Part shown: positions 25,301 through 37,700 of the stretch, piece after piece
Layout: each line of letters begins with the position of its first letter
How positions within the stretch are numbered: the first letter of the stretch is position 1
Source: Dactylorhiza incarnata
Lineage: Eukaryota; Streptophyta; Magnoliopsida; Asparagales; Orchidaceae
Direction: 5' to 3'
DNA length: 64,000 nucleotides
Assembly: GCA_033032865.1 (NCBI GenBank)
Contig: JAWHQI010000735.1
Coordinates: 62,001-126,000 of the forward strand
Made by a program: the position numbers and the translations under genes
Notes under the pieces: generated by a model
The model's input: the letters and a program-made list of their open reading frames with translations, nothing else
What the model was told of the DNA's origin: nothing
The model's database searches: none

Positions 25301-28300
25301 AAGAAAAACACAGGGCTCGAGGAACAAGGTTGTCTGTTGCTCGAGGGCTCGAACAGAAGGCGTTGTCGCTGTTGGATTCACTGGCTGTTGTGAGGGCTTG
25401 AACATGAAGGAGGCGCTGCTTCTGTTTGCTGCTGGAGCGGAACGGGTCGAAGCGTTGCAGCAGGGCGCTGGAGGATGTGGTGAGGGTTGGACGTCGCTGG
25501 AGACTTCAACAAAGCGCATGTTTGAGAAAACATGTGCGTTGTTTCTTGAAGGATGTAGCAGAAAGCGTGTGCAGGACTCTGGAAGGAGACGACGCAGACG
25601 AACGAATCTTCTGTGGGAGATGAGTCCCGTCAGCTTGCAGGGGATCGAGCGTCAATGATTGCAGAAAGGCGAGGAATCGACGTCGCTGGACGAAACGTGC
25701 GTTGATCGACGACGTGCGGAAGAAAACGAAATGAAACATACGTGGCTCAGGGGTTTCTGTTAGGCCTCGATCCGGAAGAAGGCGACGTCAGCGATGACAA
25801 CGGCTTTGGCGAGGCTTTGAGAAGCTCTAGCTTCTGTTGCCGAAAAAGCGACTGCGCTTGGATGTGTCGAGGTTGAAGGTCGAAGGCTGGCGCAGGAAGA
25901 AGATGCGGGGGAGAATAACAGTGACAGAAAAATGCTTCGATGGTCGCCGACGCGGAAGTGAGGAGAAGGAATGTGGTGCCAGAAGAAGGATAGCTCTGAT
26001 AACAAGTTGTTGTGTGCTCGCTGAAGTGGTGGCCGGAGGCAGAGGGGATACTTTGGAGCCAGAACCACAATTGCCTAGGCGGGGCTTGCTCAGGAGGAGA
26101 GAGCTACCAAAATCTCTTACTCAATACAAGGGAATAGGAAATAACTTCTTTGATACTTTCATCCAAACTCTACTTGCCTTTAAATATGCTACAAGACTTT
26201 TTAAATGAAAACCCTAAATTAAATATGATATAAGACTTTTTAAATGAAAACCTTAAAGTAGAACAATTAATAATAATAAAGACACAAATTAGATAACTAG
26301 GCCCTTGGCCCATAACACATGCACACTTAACAACAACTACCAACTACTTTTGTCACATTGGTCCATCAATAAATTACACTCTTTCTATTAAGCCCCTCAA
26401 TTTTGTCTGCCTTCGTCACCTAGCAGATCATCATAACTCCTAATTACATTCATGTGTTGGAATAACAGAATGAATGAATTCTATCATCAATCAAAAGCTA
26501 GAAATAGTATGGCTATTTGATTTCCTGAGTAAGTTTAGTGTCAAGGAACATTTTCTAAGAAAATAAGTCTACTGGAATCACAAGGGAATGTCAATAATAG
26601 ATGTGATGAACACTTGAGTAGCTACACACATAATCTACTTTCTATCTACTTACTCTCACACGTTTAAGAGTATATGTCAATGATAAACTGTTACGCGCGT
26701 ACGCGCGGCTTATTATTGTATTTTATATTTTAAATTGTATGACATTAGGTAAATGATGTGTGCCCCCCCCCCCCCCCCCTATATAAGGAGGTGGCTTGGG
26801 AGTTTTAGGGATCATCTTTGATGTTTAGGTTTGAGATCTCTCATTTGGAGAGAAGCTTCTAGGAGGAACCAACCTCCTGAGGTTTGACACGAGTATACCT
26901 CGTGATTGTATCCAAGTCTATTTCGTTTATTGCAAGTGTTTTTCCTTCAGGTAACATTGACCCGACCTAGCCTCCCCGCCTGCGCATCGCGTGCCGCCGG
27001 GTTACTACCGCTTTCTTCTTCTCGCCAAGTCAGCAGTCCGCTCGCCATCAATAGCGCCGACCACAAGCGATCGATCCCGCACCAATTCGCTTCCACCTTC
27101 GTCGACAACAACAATCCAACCCGCCGACATCCGCTTCCTTCTTCGCCGACAGAAGTGCTCCCGCCTCGTCGACGCCTGCATCGACATCGCCCAACCAGCT
27201 TCTGTCATCAACCAGCTCGAGCCCGTCGTCCAGATCGATCCCCACATTGGCATCGACCAGGTCTCTTCCATCCTTCTGACGCCTGCATCGACCAACTCCA
27301 TCCCGTGGTCGCAACTGTCCTCCAGATCACGTCTCTGCTACTCCACATCGTCTGTCAGCTCCTTTGAACGTTGCGCCGATTAGCTTTCTTCTTCCCGGCG
27401 CTCCTCGCTGCCAGTCCCCGCGCTCTCTCTCGACCCTCCAACTCGTGTGCCCTCTTCTTCTTATGCCAAAGGGTCGTCAATCGATGGAATCCCGCGTGGA
27501 GGCCCTCGAACATGCCCTCAGCACCATCAACTCCCGTCTCGAGACCCAAGCCGAGCAGTTCACTTCGATTGTGGCCATGCTCCACAACTTGCAACCCAGA
27601 CAAAACTCCAGGCCTACTGCCGCATCTGCCTTGGGATCCCCCATCACATTGTCCCCCAAAGAAGCCGCATTGGCGGGATTGCCTCCTTCGCAACTCCCAT
27701 GCCTCAACATTCCCACATCCAACGGGACTGACCCTCTCGGTTGGATTGCCCGCGCCGAGCAGTATTTTGACATTCACCGGACTCCTCAGACGCAGCAGGT
27801 CTCCACAGCTCTTATCGGTATGGAATGGTCCGCCCTCCACTGGGTCTGCTGGCTCTGCCAATCCTCTCCCGGTCTCACCTGGACAACTCTCACAGAGGCA
27901 CTCATTCAACGGTATGATCACCGCTACTCCGGCACCGTGATCGAGTGCCTCTGCGGGGTTCGTCAGACCGTCTCCATTGACTTGTACGTTGATGCATTTA
28001 TCGAGCTGGTCACCCATGTTCTAGGTCTCCCGCCGGACCATTACTTGGGCTATTTCATGCACGACTTACAACCCCATATCCGAGCCCGCCTCCTCACCCT
28101 CCAACTCTGCGGGGTCCGTCAGACCGGTTCCATCGAATTCCTGGCGAAGTCCGGGGACCCTCTTTCCCCATCGCCTCCGTCCAAACCTCCCTACCAACCA
28201 TATTTTCCTCCCCCGTCTAAACCTCCACCACCGCCACCTCTTCTACCTCGCCGAACCGTTATGGGCCCACGCAAAACCGTCATATCCCTACTCACCGCCT

Positions 28301-28661
28301 TTCCAACCAAGAGTACAATAACTTGCGGAGTAAGGGTCTGTGCTACCATTGCAAGCAACCCTATTTACCTACTCATGATTGTCCTGTCAAGGAATTTCGG
28401 GCCCTCATCGGAGATGACTTGGATGAGATCAGCGTGGCTGACTTTGACGCCCTTATGATCACAGATGTACCACCGGACGGAGCTCCTGACACCTCTCCGG
28501 CAGCCCACCCGCGGGCATAACATTGCTATGATGGCGGGCGGCATCTCGACCTTGGGATCAAGGTCGATTTTCTAGCGGGATATATTGTTACGCACGTACG
28601 CGCAACTTATTATTGTATTTTGCATTTTAAATTGCATGTCATTAGGTAAATGATATGTGAG

Positions 28662-28702
<41 letters not shown>

Positions 28703-31700
28703 CTATATAAGGAGGTGGCTTGGGAGTTTTAGGGATCATCTTTGATGTTTAGGTTTGAGATCTCTCATTTGGAGAGGGGCTTCTAGAAGGAACCATCCTC
28801 CTGAGGTTTGGCATGAGCATACCTCGTGATTGTATCCAAGTCTATTTCGTTTATTGTAAGTGTTTTTCCTTCTGGTAACATATACTTACTCTCACACGTT
28901 TAAAAGTATATTTAAGAGTAACTTGATCCTCTGGGAAATGAAGTACCTTGGCTAAAATGTATCAGAGTTTAGAAGAACCTCTTATTGAAATTAAAACAAC
29001 TCAATCGAGCTTCTAAGCAGAATGCAAGCAAAAAATCCTAATGTTCCAATATATATAACGTTTATATTAGCTTGCTGAAATGGCAGCCAGAGTTTTAAAC
29101 AGAAATATCATCTTTATTTCACACCCAATTCAAGAAATGACAAGATTTTAGTCAACTACGAAATAAGAAAAGAGAATCATGTGCCTTCGAAGAAAACTTA
29201 CATCCTTTGTTTTCTGTTATCAATTGACTTGTTGTGCTCAGGGAAGATAGAAAAATCAATGGCACTGGCCGCAGAACGTTCGGTTTCCTTACCCATGGGG
29301 ATAAGGTCACCATCTGATATATCACTTGACAATTCCTCTGAATCTGCACCATTCAAGTCTAAAAGCTCCATTTCGGCATAAGTTCTACCTCTTTCTTCAC
29401 TGGAATCCTTTGGCTGGCCCAAGCTCTCTCTCTTCTGCTTGCTTTCTATGATCTGCTGGAAACTGATTTCTGACCGACAGCTGCTGTTATCTGAGTGAGT
29501 TAGATGCAAGATTAAAAGTAGCTTGGTTATTAGATTTCACTACCCTCTGAAAAGATTATCCAAGTTCTAGTTGGCAGGATAAACCTTTAAAAGATATCTC
29601 AGGAGATGATGATGAATGCCTTAACATGCTTTTTTCATGCTTTTTATTGTTCATATTAGAAGAGACTGTCCCAGCATCTAAGAGCATGTGCAAATGGTCA
29701 ATCTCCTCGTCCTTCCTTGCAAGTGTTTCTTCAAGCAATACTACCTAAAAATCTCCTTCACATTAATGTATTATCATAGGGATAAAGTTTTTTTTCTTCT
29801 GGAAAGCGTAACCTACTAAAGTTAAGTTAGTACAGATCTGTGAACATGTAAACTGGACCAGTTTAGAACAATTAATCTGGTGAGAACAAAAACTGAAATC
29901 ATCCATGCAATCAATAGGTCTTGCTGGTGATTGTAATATAAATAACAAGTTGATAAGCATAAAATGTTACCAAGACTGTAGGTGTGAGGCAGGACGGATG
30001 TAGTGAGTGCAACTATGCCCTAACAGAACTCTAATGATTGAGTGCTCATGAAGTGTCGTAGGGATCTAAGAATGTTGCGATGCACATGCGATTGTCCGAC
30101 GTTTAATTGCAATAAATTCTAAAATCATCAGTAAAATCCACAATCATTCACACTAGAGATTAAGCGTTAGAAACACATGCAAGATCTAATTAAATTAAAG
30201 AGAGTGCTTTGATTAAATATCCGGTAAAATAAACATTTCAAGTTGAATTTAAAACTGAGCAAACTTTACAAATCAAGATCCCAAATAATACGATTCCTCA
30301 TCAAATAATCAACACAAAATAATATAGGCTTCAAATTAGAACTTACAAAGTAATCGGGGTCCGGAAAAACATTTGGTGGCTGATTCTAAGTCTAGACAGC
30401 AATATCAGAGTATTTCTGCACTGATTTTCAGGTTCTGAGAATGTTTTCTTGCAGCACAGAAGAGGTGTGTGTGTTGTTTTAGGATTGCTGTGGTTGTAAG
30501 AGGGTTGTGGGGGATGTAATGGAGGTTATCGGTTGAGTTGGATTGACGCTAGAATGGGCTGCGAAGTGCGAGTGGCTGATTTGCTGCTGCAGGGAGGGAA
30601 CCAAGGAGTGGAATCAGGATCAGACTGCAATGGGCGGGTTAAACTATGTTGTTAAAGGCGCCTAAGGCTTAAAGGTTTGCGCCTTTGTGCGATTTTTGTC
30701 TTTTTAGGGCATAAAAACCGCGTCTGAGTGAGATTTCTGTTGTAAACTCTTTTTTTCAAAATAAATAAAGAAATAATGTAAGAACTTAATAATTTTTTCA
30801 TGGATTAGTGTTTGTGAAACATAATCGAGCGTTGAGACCTAGATATGATGCAAATGACCACATTAATTCTATTTTTTAAGAGATATAAATGATAGTAATG
30901 AATGATCGATGAGTAGAATAGATGAAAAATCTGATCAAAAAGATGAACTGATGTTTGATGTTGATTATTTAAAAAGGATGTGATTGCGTCTTGCCCTCGT
31001 CAGGCGTTCGCCTGCGCCTTGAGCCTTGGACCTAAGACTCATTTGCGCCTTGGTGCACCTTGAGCCTTTAATAACTAAGGCGGGTTTAGAAGGGTGAGGG
31101 ATGATACTACTGTTGAGAAGAATCTGTTTGAGGATGGGTGACAGTTATGGGGGCGGTTTCAGGGGTCTGGGAGTGGACTTCAGGCCAATTATAGATATGG
31201 ACGTTGATTACCAGGATTGGATGAAACAGGAACTACTTGGAATGGTTGTATGGTTGGATATGAGTGGTTGTACGAGTGGATTGAAGTGATGTGTAGTGGA
31301 ACGGGTAGGGCTTTGGACTGTAGAAGAATTCTGGAAGGTGGAGATGGGCCTTGGCTGTAACGAGAAGGCTGGGAATCAGTGTAACTTTTGTGAGTAGTTA
31401 TTTCAGGGTATTGGTGCTTAATAGCAGTTTTAGGTAGTCATGGAAGTGGTTTGGTGGTGGAGGGTGATGAGTGCATTTCATATATAATTTTTACCCTGCA
31501 ATTCATTGTGATATCGTCCCATTTTGTGCTAGATGTGCTTGGAATGTATTCATTTTCATATTATTTGTCCCATTTTGTGCTAGATGTGCTTGGAATGTAT
31601 TCATTTTCATATTATTTGCATATCTGAGTTGTATGGATGTATTTTTGCTGCAAGTGTGGATTTTTGTGCGTGTTCGGGGGATGTAATGTTCAAAATGGCT

Positions 31701-34700
31701 CACGCATGCCCTGCATAATTTTCGCACGCGCGTGCACCCCTTTTCACCTTGAAACAACACATTTTTTGGATCTGAATTTGCGCGTGCGATATTTTCGCAT
31801 GCGCGTGCGCGCACGTGCATTTGTGTGTGCACGGTCATTCAGTTGATTTTACTGAGTTTGGGACGATCCGAATTTGCGCGTGCGGTGTTTTTGCACGCAC
31901 GTGCAATTGCGTGAGCGTGACCCGGGCGCCCAGTTTTCTAAGTGCTATTTACTTCACGTACGCGCATGCGCTTTGCGCCGCACGCGCGTGCGCCTGTTTC
32001 TTCGATATAAAACCTGCTCGCGATTTTGGCTGAATCGTTCACCCGGGAGTGCCGTTTTTAGGTCTTTTTCGTTCCTAGGCTCTAGGGTTTCACCCCCTAG
32101 GTCTTCTCCTACCTCGCCAAGCTTCCTAAAAGTGCAAGAGGAGATTGGCAAGGATCCATTGGAGCTCCAAGCCGGAGTACTTGGCGATGAGACGAACAGA
32201 CCAAGGTGAAGATGCGACTAGGAGGAGGTGACAACTCTCTTCCGTATCGTGGAAGCAGTCAACGAAGAGTAGGAAGAGCTGGTGGACCAAGCCTGGCTCC
32301 CCTTCGAATCCGAGGAAGAGTCTCTCGTTCTCTCCGTGCCAAGGAGTGGTAACGTGTATCTTTCCATTCTCTTTTAGAATATTTGTAATCTCTATTGAAG
32401 TGCTCTCTAAAGAATCTATGTACCATGACCATTGGGCATAGATGTTCCTAGGTTCACTCTTTGTTGTGGATTGTTTGGATTAGATAGTGTTATGCTAATT
32501 TGTGTTCTTGTTTTAGTAATTTTGTGATATTGGCTTTTTGTTCCTGTGATGATGAGGCTTTGTGGTTGTTGATGGCTTTGTGGTTGTTGACATTGTTGAG
32601 CTTTGCAATTACGAAGTGAGAGAGGGGGGGGGGGGGGGGGGGGGGTGAAGGCGACCCTCATTGGTGCTTGTGTGCGAAGCGGAGGAAGTCGACCCGCGGA
32701 GGAGAGAAGCGGTGAAGGCGACCCACATTTTAGTGTAGATTTCTTTTCCTATTTTAGTTGTTAGCAAACCCCCCAAATTAAGATAAAAGCTTTCTCGCCT
32801 AAGATCTTTATTTCAAATCTTTCTCGAGAGATAACTCCACCCCGTCGTGTTCAGCGTGAGATCGATAATCGGAGATCATATTCCCATTTTATATATTACT
32901 TGTACGACCGTGATGTACCCACGCCGTTTGGGCGCATCAGAGGGAGGTAGTTATTTGTGGCTATGAGTAGTGGGAGTGGTTATGAGGTAGTTATATGGAA
33001 AGTTGGTGATGGGGAAACATGGGAGATGGATGGCCGACACTTGGGAGAGCGATTGCCAGCGGCTAGGAGAGGTGGTAGAGGGGATTTGAGTGGTTACAAT
33101 AATAAATGGCAGCATTTAGCATCAGTTGTGGTACTTATGGAAGAGTGGATAGTTACCTTAGTTTTGGCACCAATGATCCATGGAATTGACACCGTTGGAA
33201 GACCGCGAGAGCACGAAAATTCTGTCCAAATTTTGCAATGCCTGAAAATCAGCTCCTAGACCCCTATTTATAGACTTAGAACCCACTACGGGCGGCCATG
33301 ATCGTCTGAAACATAAAACCACTAAATATACATGAAATGAAAATACATAAAATCTATAAAATATGTCATCGTCATTCTGAACGCAACTACCAGCTCGGAT
33401 CGTCCATCCGACGATCCTAAGTTCACCTCCCGTGTAAGTAGACTCGGCGGGGTCCGATAAGGGTCGGTCCGCCCGTGAAATGTGATCCCCATTAATTCCC
33501 CCCAGCTTGAGAGCACTCATCTCCATTGAATGGAGATGATCATACTCTCCACGAAGCCCGTGGGCAAGTAAATCGAGCTCCTTTGGCGTCATCCAAGTAT
33601 CATCAATGGTAGGTCGCCCACTCCAATGAACCAGGGATCGTATTGTGCAGACATCTAGTGTTGCTGAAATGGCATAAATCACAATGCTTGGTATGCTCTC
33701 GGTGAAAGGGTGTATGCTCTCGGGTGTCGAACGAGAAACGGATACCGAAGTAGGAACCGGTGAGTCTACTAGTAGCTGGGTAGTGAGCTGAGGTGGGAGC
33801 TGAGTAAGAGTGTCTGGTATAGGTGGAGGTTGAAGCTCAAGTGTAGTATCAAGGAATGGACTCAAATACTCGTGGTGTTTACAATATGAAGTCAAATCTT
33901 CAATGTTGAATACAAGATGAATTCGCATACTCTTAGGCAGTGTTTTGGGTTTCATGGACAAAACGACACGTTTCCGACATTTTTTTGCAAAATATCCTTT
34001 TGGAATATATCAGCCGATATATCAGCTATCGACCGATATATGTGTCGATATATGTGTCGATATATCGATCGATATATCCCGACGGTATATAAATTGATTT
34101 TTTTTATTTAAATGCAGGGTAAGGTTTGCCTATATTTAACCCTTGTGGTGGGACCCTTCCCCGGTCGCTGCACGGGGATGCTTTGTGCACCGGGCTGATC
34201 TATTTTATTTAACGTATATGGTTTAATGGACAATAAAAAGAAATTATTTTGTTGTCTTGGTTGTTTTGTGACTTAGCTCTCGACCCACTTTCAGCTTTCT
34301 TTGGCTTTCCTTCATATGCGCGTACGTCGTCGACGTCGATTCTGCTTGACCTTTGGATTTTGGATAGGGGATTCCTTAATCTTCGATTGTTGTCGACAGT
34401 GTTGAAACCCTAAAATCGGGATCAAACAGTTCGAAACGGGTATGTAGCTTGCCGGCCTTGCCCTTACTCCTCTTGAGTGAGAGCGCAAGACCGGCCACTT
34501 AGAGTCAAAGAGTCTCTCTCGTTGTTGCGGACATAGCCAAAATAGACCCCGTGAGCTGCAGCGAGGAGATCCCTCCACTAACCCGAAAGATCCAGAAGAT
34601 CTTCCCCTCCCAAACCAAAGCTGAGTTGGGCACCTTGGAAGGCTAAGCTCTCCCTCTCTCTTCCACTACCCAAAATCCGAACCTCCATCAAGGTGCGCAT

Positions 34701-37700
34701 GGGGGTCTATTTATAGTTTTCCTGAATCTGGTCTGCAGATAGCCAAAATGGTATGTCAATAGCCGAGTTCCGCTGTTTGAAAACACTATGAACGATCCAA
34801 ATCCAAAATCCTGATTGCAAAGCGCGGCCCCAGATGCACTTGCACCTGGCCGAATAAGTGGGGTGCGACTCGAAGGGTCAATTCGCCCCCTTACCTGGGG
34901 GCAGGCAAGTGGACCAAGCGTCCACTCCACCTCTCCCCTAGCTATGGGCGAGTGGACCACGCGGTCCACTCGCACCTTGCTTTGGGCGAGTGGACCACTG
35001 TCCACTCGCCCCTTGTCTTGGGCGAGTGGACCAAGGTCCACTCGCCCATTTGCCTTGGGCGAGTGGACCAAGGTCCACTCGCCTCTTGCACTGGGCAAGT
35101 GGACCAAGGTACACTCGCCTCTTGCCTTGGGCGAGTGGACCACACTCGCCCCTTGCACTGGGAGAGTGGACCAAGGTCCACTTGCCTCTTGCATTGGGCG
35201 AGTGGACCATATCGTCCACTCCCCCTCTTGCTTTGAGCGGCAGGAGAGTGGACCAGTTGGTCCACTCGCCACTCTTACTTCGGGGGGCGGGTGAGTGGAC
35301 TAGTTGGTCCACTCGCCACTCTTACTTTGGGGGGTGGGTGAGTGGACCAATTGGTCCACACCCCCTCCTTGCTTATGGCTCACGCTTGAAAATATTAACT
35401 TATCCGCATCAAGATGGGCTCGCTCGACAAATATGAGGGTTGTACAGACAGCTTCTGAATTTCTTGCTTCTTCTGACATTCTTTACCATGTTATACTGTT
35501 ATTACTTACGTAACATAAAATGTTTATACTAATTTAGTAAATTTCAATAAATGTGAAATTGTTAATATATCAACGTTTATAAATTAAAGAAAATAATTAT
35601 ATGTATATATAAATATTTAAATATTAAAACCCGATATATGAAATATCCCAGATATATCCCCCAACTTATTAAAATTGACATGAAAAACCCAAACAGACGT
35701 GTCCCCAACATTCGATATCTACAACCTTGCTCTTAGGGATATTTAATTTGTAAGTATTCGACCCAATTCTTCGTACTATTGTATAGAGACTTATTCGCCT
35801 AGCAATTAATTTTTCGTTGCTCCCAGAGGGAACCTCTCGAGCTTAATTACAACCATCACTTGCTCGTTTTCTCTAATGTTTTGCTCTCTCATGTCTGCGT
35901 AAATTTTATAATTTCATTATTTATTGCAATCTTACATCGGACAAGTTCATGCAGATCATGCAAAAGATGCAAAATATACTGTAAATATGAATCATATAAC
36001 ACATGCGACTCATGCAATATATGCAAATGATTATGCAATCAATCTGAATGATGAATAAGTGATATGACTATCTCCTTACTCTGAGGCTCGATGGTGCTAT
36101 AAGGAACTCCTATGAGTGGTACATGGTCAAGAGGCTCAGGTGGCAGGGTGAAGAAAATTTCATCGAGAGTGCGATGATCACTCATATAATAACCCGTGAC
36201 ATCGACAATTAAATATGATAATATAGTATGTTGAATGTCTCATAGAGTGTTGGTAGTGATAAAATAGGTCCTTGAGCCATCGAGGGCACTCTCAACCTCT
36301 AGTGAAATGTAGGTTCCTAATGAGCGGTGGCTTGACAGGAGGCTCTCTAGGTGGAGTGTAGAAGTACTCGTTGAGTATGTGACGAACAGTCGCGTACTTA
36401 CATGAGGTATCAACACTAAAGTATGAGTCCATGATATACCAAATACCACTTAATGGGTGTGTCTCGTCAGGAGACTCACCAAGCGGTCTGTAGGAAAAAT
36501 CATCGTGAAGGCGACGGTCACTCAGAAGAATTTCTAAGACATCGACTCTAGAATTAGAGCTGAGAGGTTCCCGGGAATGACAAAAAAACTAAATGTTAGG
36601 CAATGGGGCCTACATAGTAGTACAAAAAATTGAGTTTAATGCTTATGAATTAAATATTCCTAAGAGTATGAAAATTCATCATGTAATCAGTATTGAGGAT
36701 TTGACTACATATTATGAGCCCCACGAGTATTTGAGTCCATTCTTTGAGCCTACACCTATATCAGACACTCCTACTCAACTCCCGCCTCAGCACACTACCC
36801 AGGTACCAGCAAACTCATCAATTCCTACCTCAGTACGTGTTTCTCCTTCGGCACCTAAGAACATACACCCTTCCACCGAAAGCATGTCAGACATTATGAG
36901 TCATGACATTTTAATGACACCAGAAAATTGCACAGTACGATCTCTGGTTCATTGGAGAGAGCGACCAATCATTGATGACACTTGGATGACGTTAGAGAAG
37001 CTCGACTTACCCCTGGACTACATGTGGAGTATGTTCATCATCATTCAACGGAGATGAATGCTCTCAAGCCGGGGGGAATTGATGAGGATCACATTTCAAG
37101 GGCGGGTCGAATTTTATTGGAACCCGCCTGAGTCTACTTACAATAAAGAGGGAGGTAGGATCGTCGGATGGACGATCCAAGCCGGTAGTCGTGTTCAGAA
37201 TGACGACAACATATTTTATGTATTTTTTCATGTAAATTTAGTGGGTTTATGTTTCAGACGATCGCAAGTCGCAACCATCTGTAATGAGTTCTAAGTCTAT
37301 AAATAGGGATCTATGGGGTTGACTTTCAAGTATGGCAGAATTTGGATAGTTTCCGGGCTCTCGCAATCCCTCCATGATGCCAATTCCGTGGACCCTTGGG
37401 TTTGAAGCCAAGGAAACTACATTTCCCCATCACTCTACTAATCATAACTTCCACCCACCACTCAATAACTACCATGCAAGTATCACAAACTACTCGTAAC
37501 CATTATTAACCACCAATTGTTATCATAACCACTTAAAACCACCATTTCCCCACTAAAACTGCTGGTAACTGCCATCCATAGGCAATTCCTGCTTGCCGTC
37601 CTATTCCCTAGTGAAGAAATTAACACCCTGGCCATTTCCCTCAGTTTCCTAGCCTACGTCTCTTAGGAAATTGCTTGTGCATCACATCAATCTATATTCC

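Larger units (their letters stand above)
16692..26317 (-). mobile_element. Gag-only LTR element, split by a nested gypsy
   Basis: A minus-strand LTR element. The 5' LTR is 26008-26317 and the 3' LTR is 16692-16886 plus 24363-24418, interrupted by the complete gypsy element. It is flanked by CATGC (16687-16691 and 26318-26322). LTR ends are TGTTATGGGCC... and ...CACAACA (CACAATA in the 3' copy). Next to the 5' LTR a sequence TTGTTATCAGAGC resembles the initiator-Met tRNA primer site. Without the nested insertion it is about 2.15 kb and its inside (24419-26007) encodes gag only, with no protease, reverse transcriptase or integrase. This matches terminal-repeat retrotransposons with gag (TR-GAG), which need enzymes from other elements. 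Confidence 0.8.
26689..28880 (+). mobile_element. Second gag-only LTR element (2.2 kb)
   Basis: A plus-strand element with LTRs 26689-26956 and 28586-28880, ends TGTTACG...GGTAACA. The flanks TAAAC and TATAC agree in four of five bases and may be a decayed target duplication. The 1.63-kb inside codes only for a gag protein with a zinc knuckle; there is no protease, reverse transcriptase or integrase. It is structurally a TR-GAG, but its gag and LTR differ from the element just upstream, so they are two separate families or lineages. It lies opposite in orientation to the kinesin gene in the same intron. Confidence 0.8.
33938..35729. mobile_element. Non-autonomous hAT element with a minisatellite
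   Basis: 1792 bp bounded by CAGTGTTTTG and CAACCTTG ends and a perfect 8-bp duplication CTCTTAGG (33930-33937 and 35730-35737), set inside the gypsy integrase relic, whose protein reads on across it. No transposase frame is present. It holds CGATATAT repeats near the left end, a truncated Au SINE and a palindromic minisatellite. Size of the duplication and the CA(G/A)xGTTx ends fit hAT. Confidence 0.82.
32945..36050 (-). pseudogene. Gypsy integrase tail and LTR relic
   Basis: The minus-strand frame below 33930 reads [16 protein letters not shown]...[15 protein letters not shown], the chromodomain end of a gypsy integrase. Upstream of the hAT insertion the same protein continues at about 35738-35960 ([14 protein letters not shown]...[17 protein letters not shown]), now with stops and frameshifts. 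Below 33494 the sequence passes into an LTR (TAATGGGGATCAC, decayed from TGATGG) related to that of the element at 57259. The rest of pol, gag and the 5' LTR are missing. Confidence 0.8.

Noticed and set aside
27355..28017. 220-codon frame on the minus strand
   Set aside because: It is the shadow of the plus-strand gag, which has clear capsid motifs and a zinc knuckle.
29459..29500. Alternative splice acceptors for the kinesin exon at 29469
   Set aside because: The AGs 20-25 bases upstream need two bases from the previous exon, which leaves only one; only the chosen site keeps the frame.
34688..35436. Long overlapping frames on both strands, up to 194 codons
   Set aside because: All are readings of the palindromic minisatellite. 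Similar length in several frames shows repeat composition, not coding.
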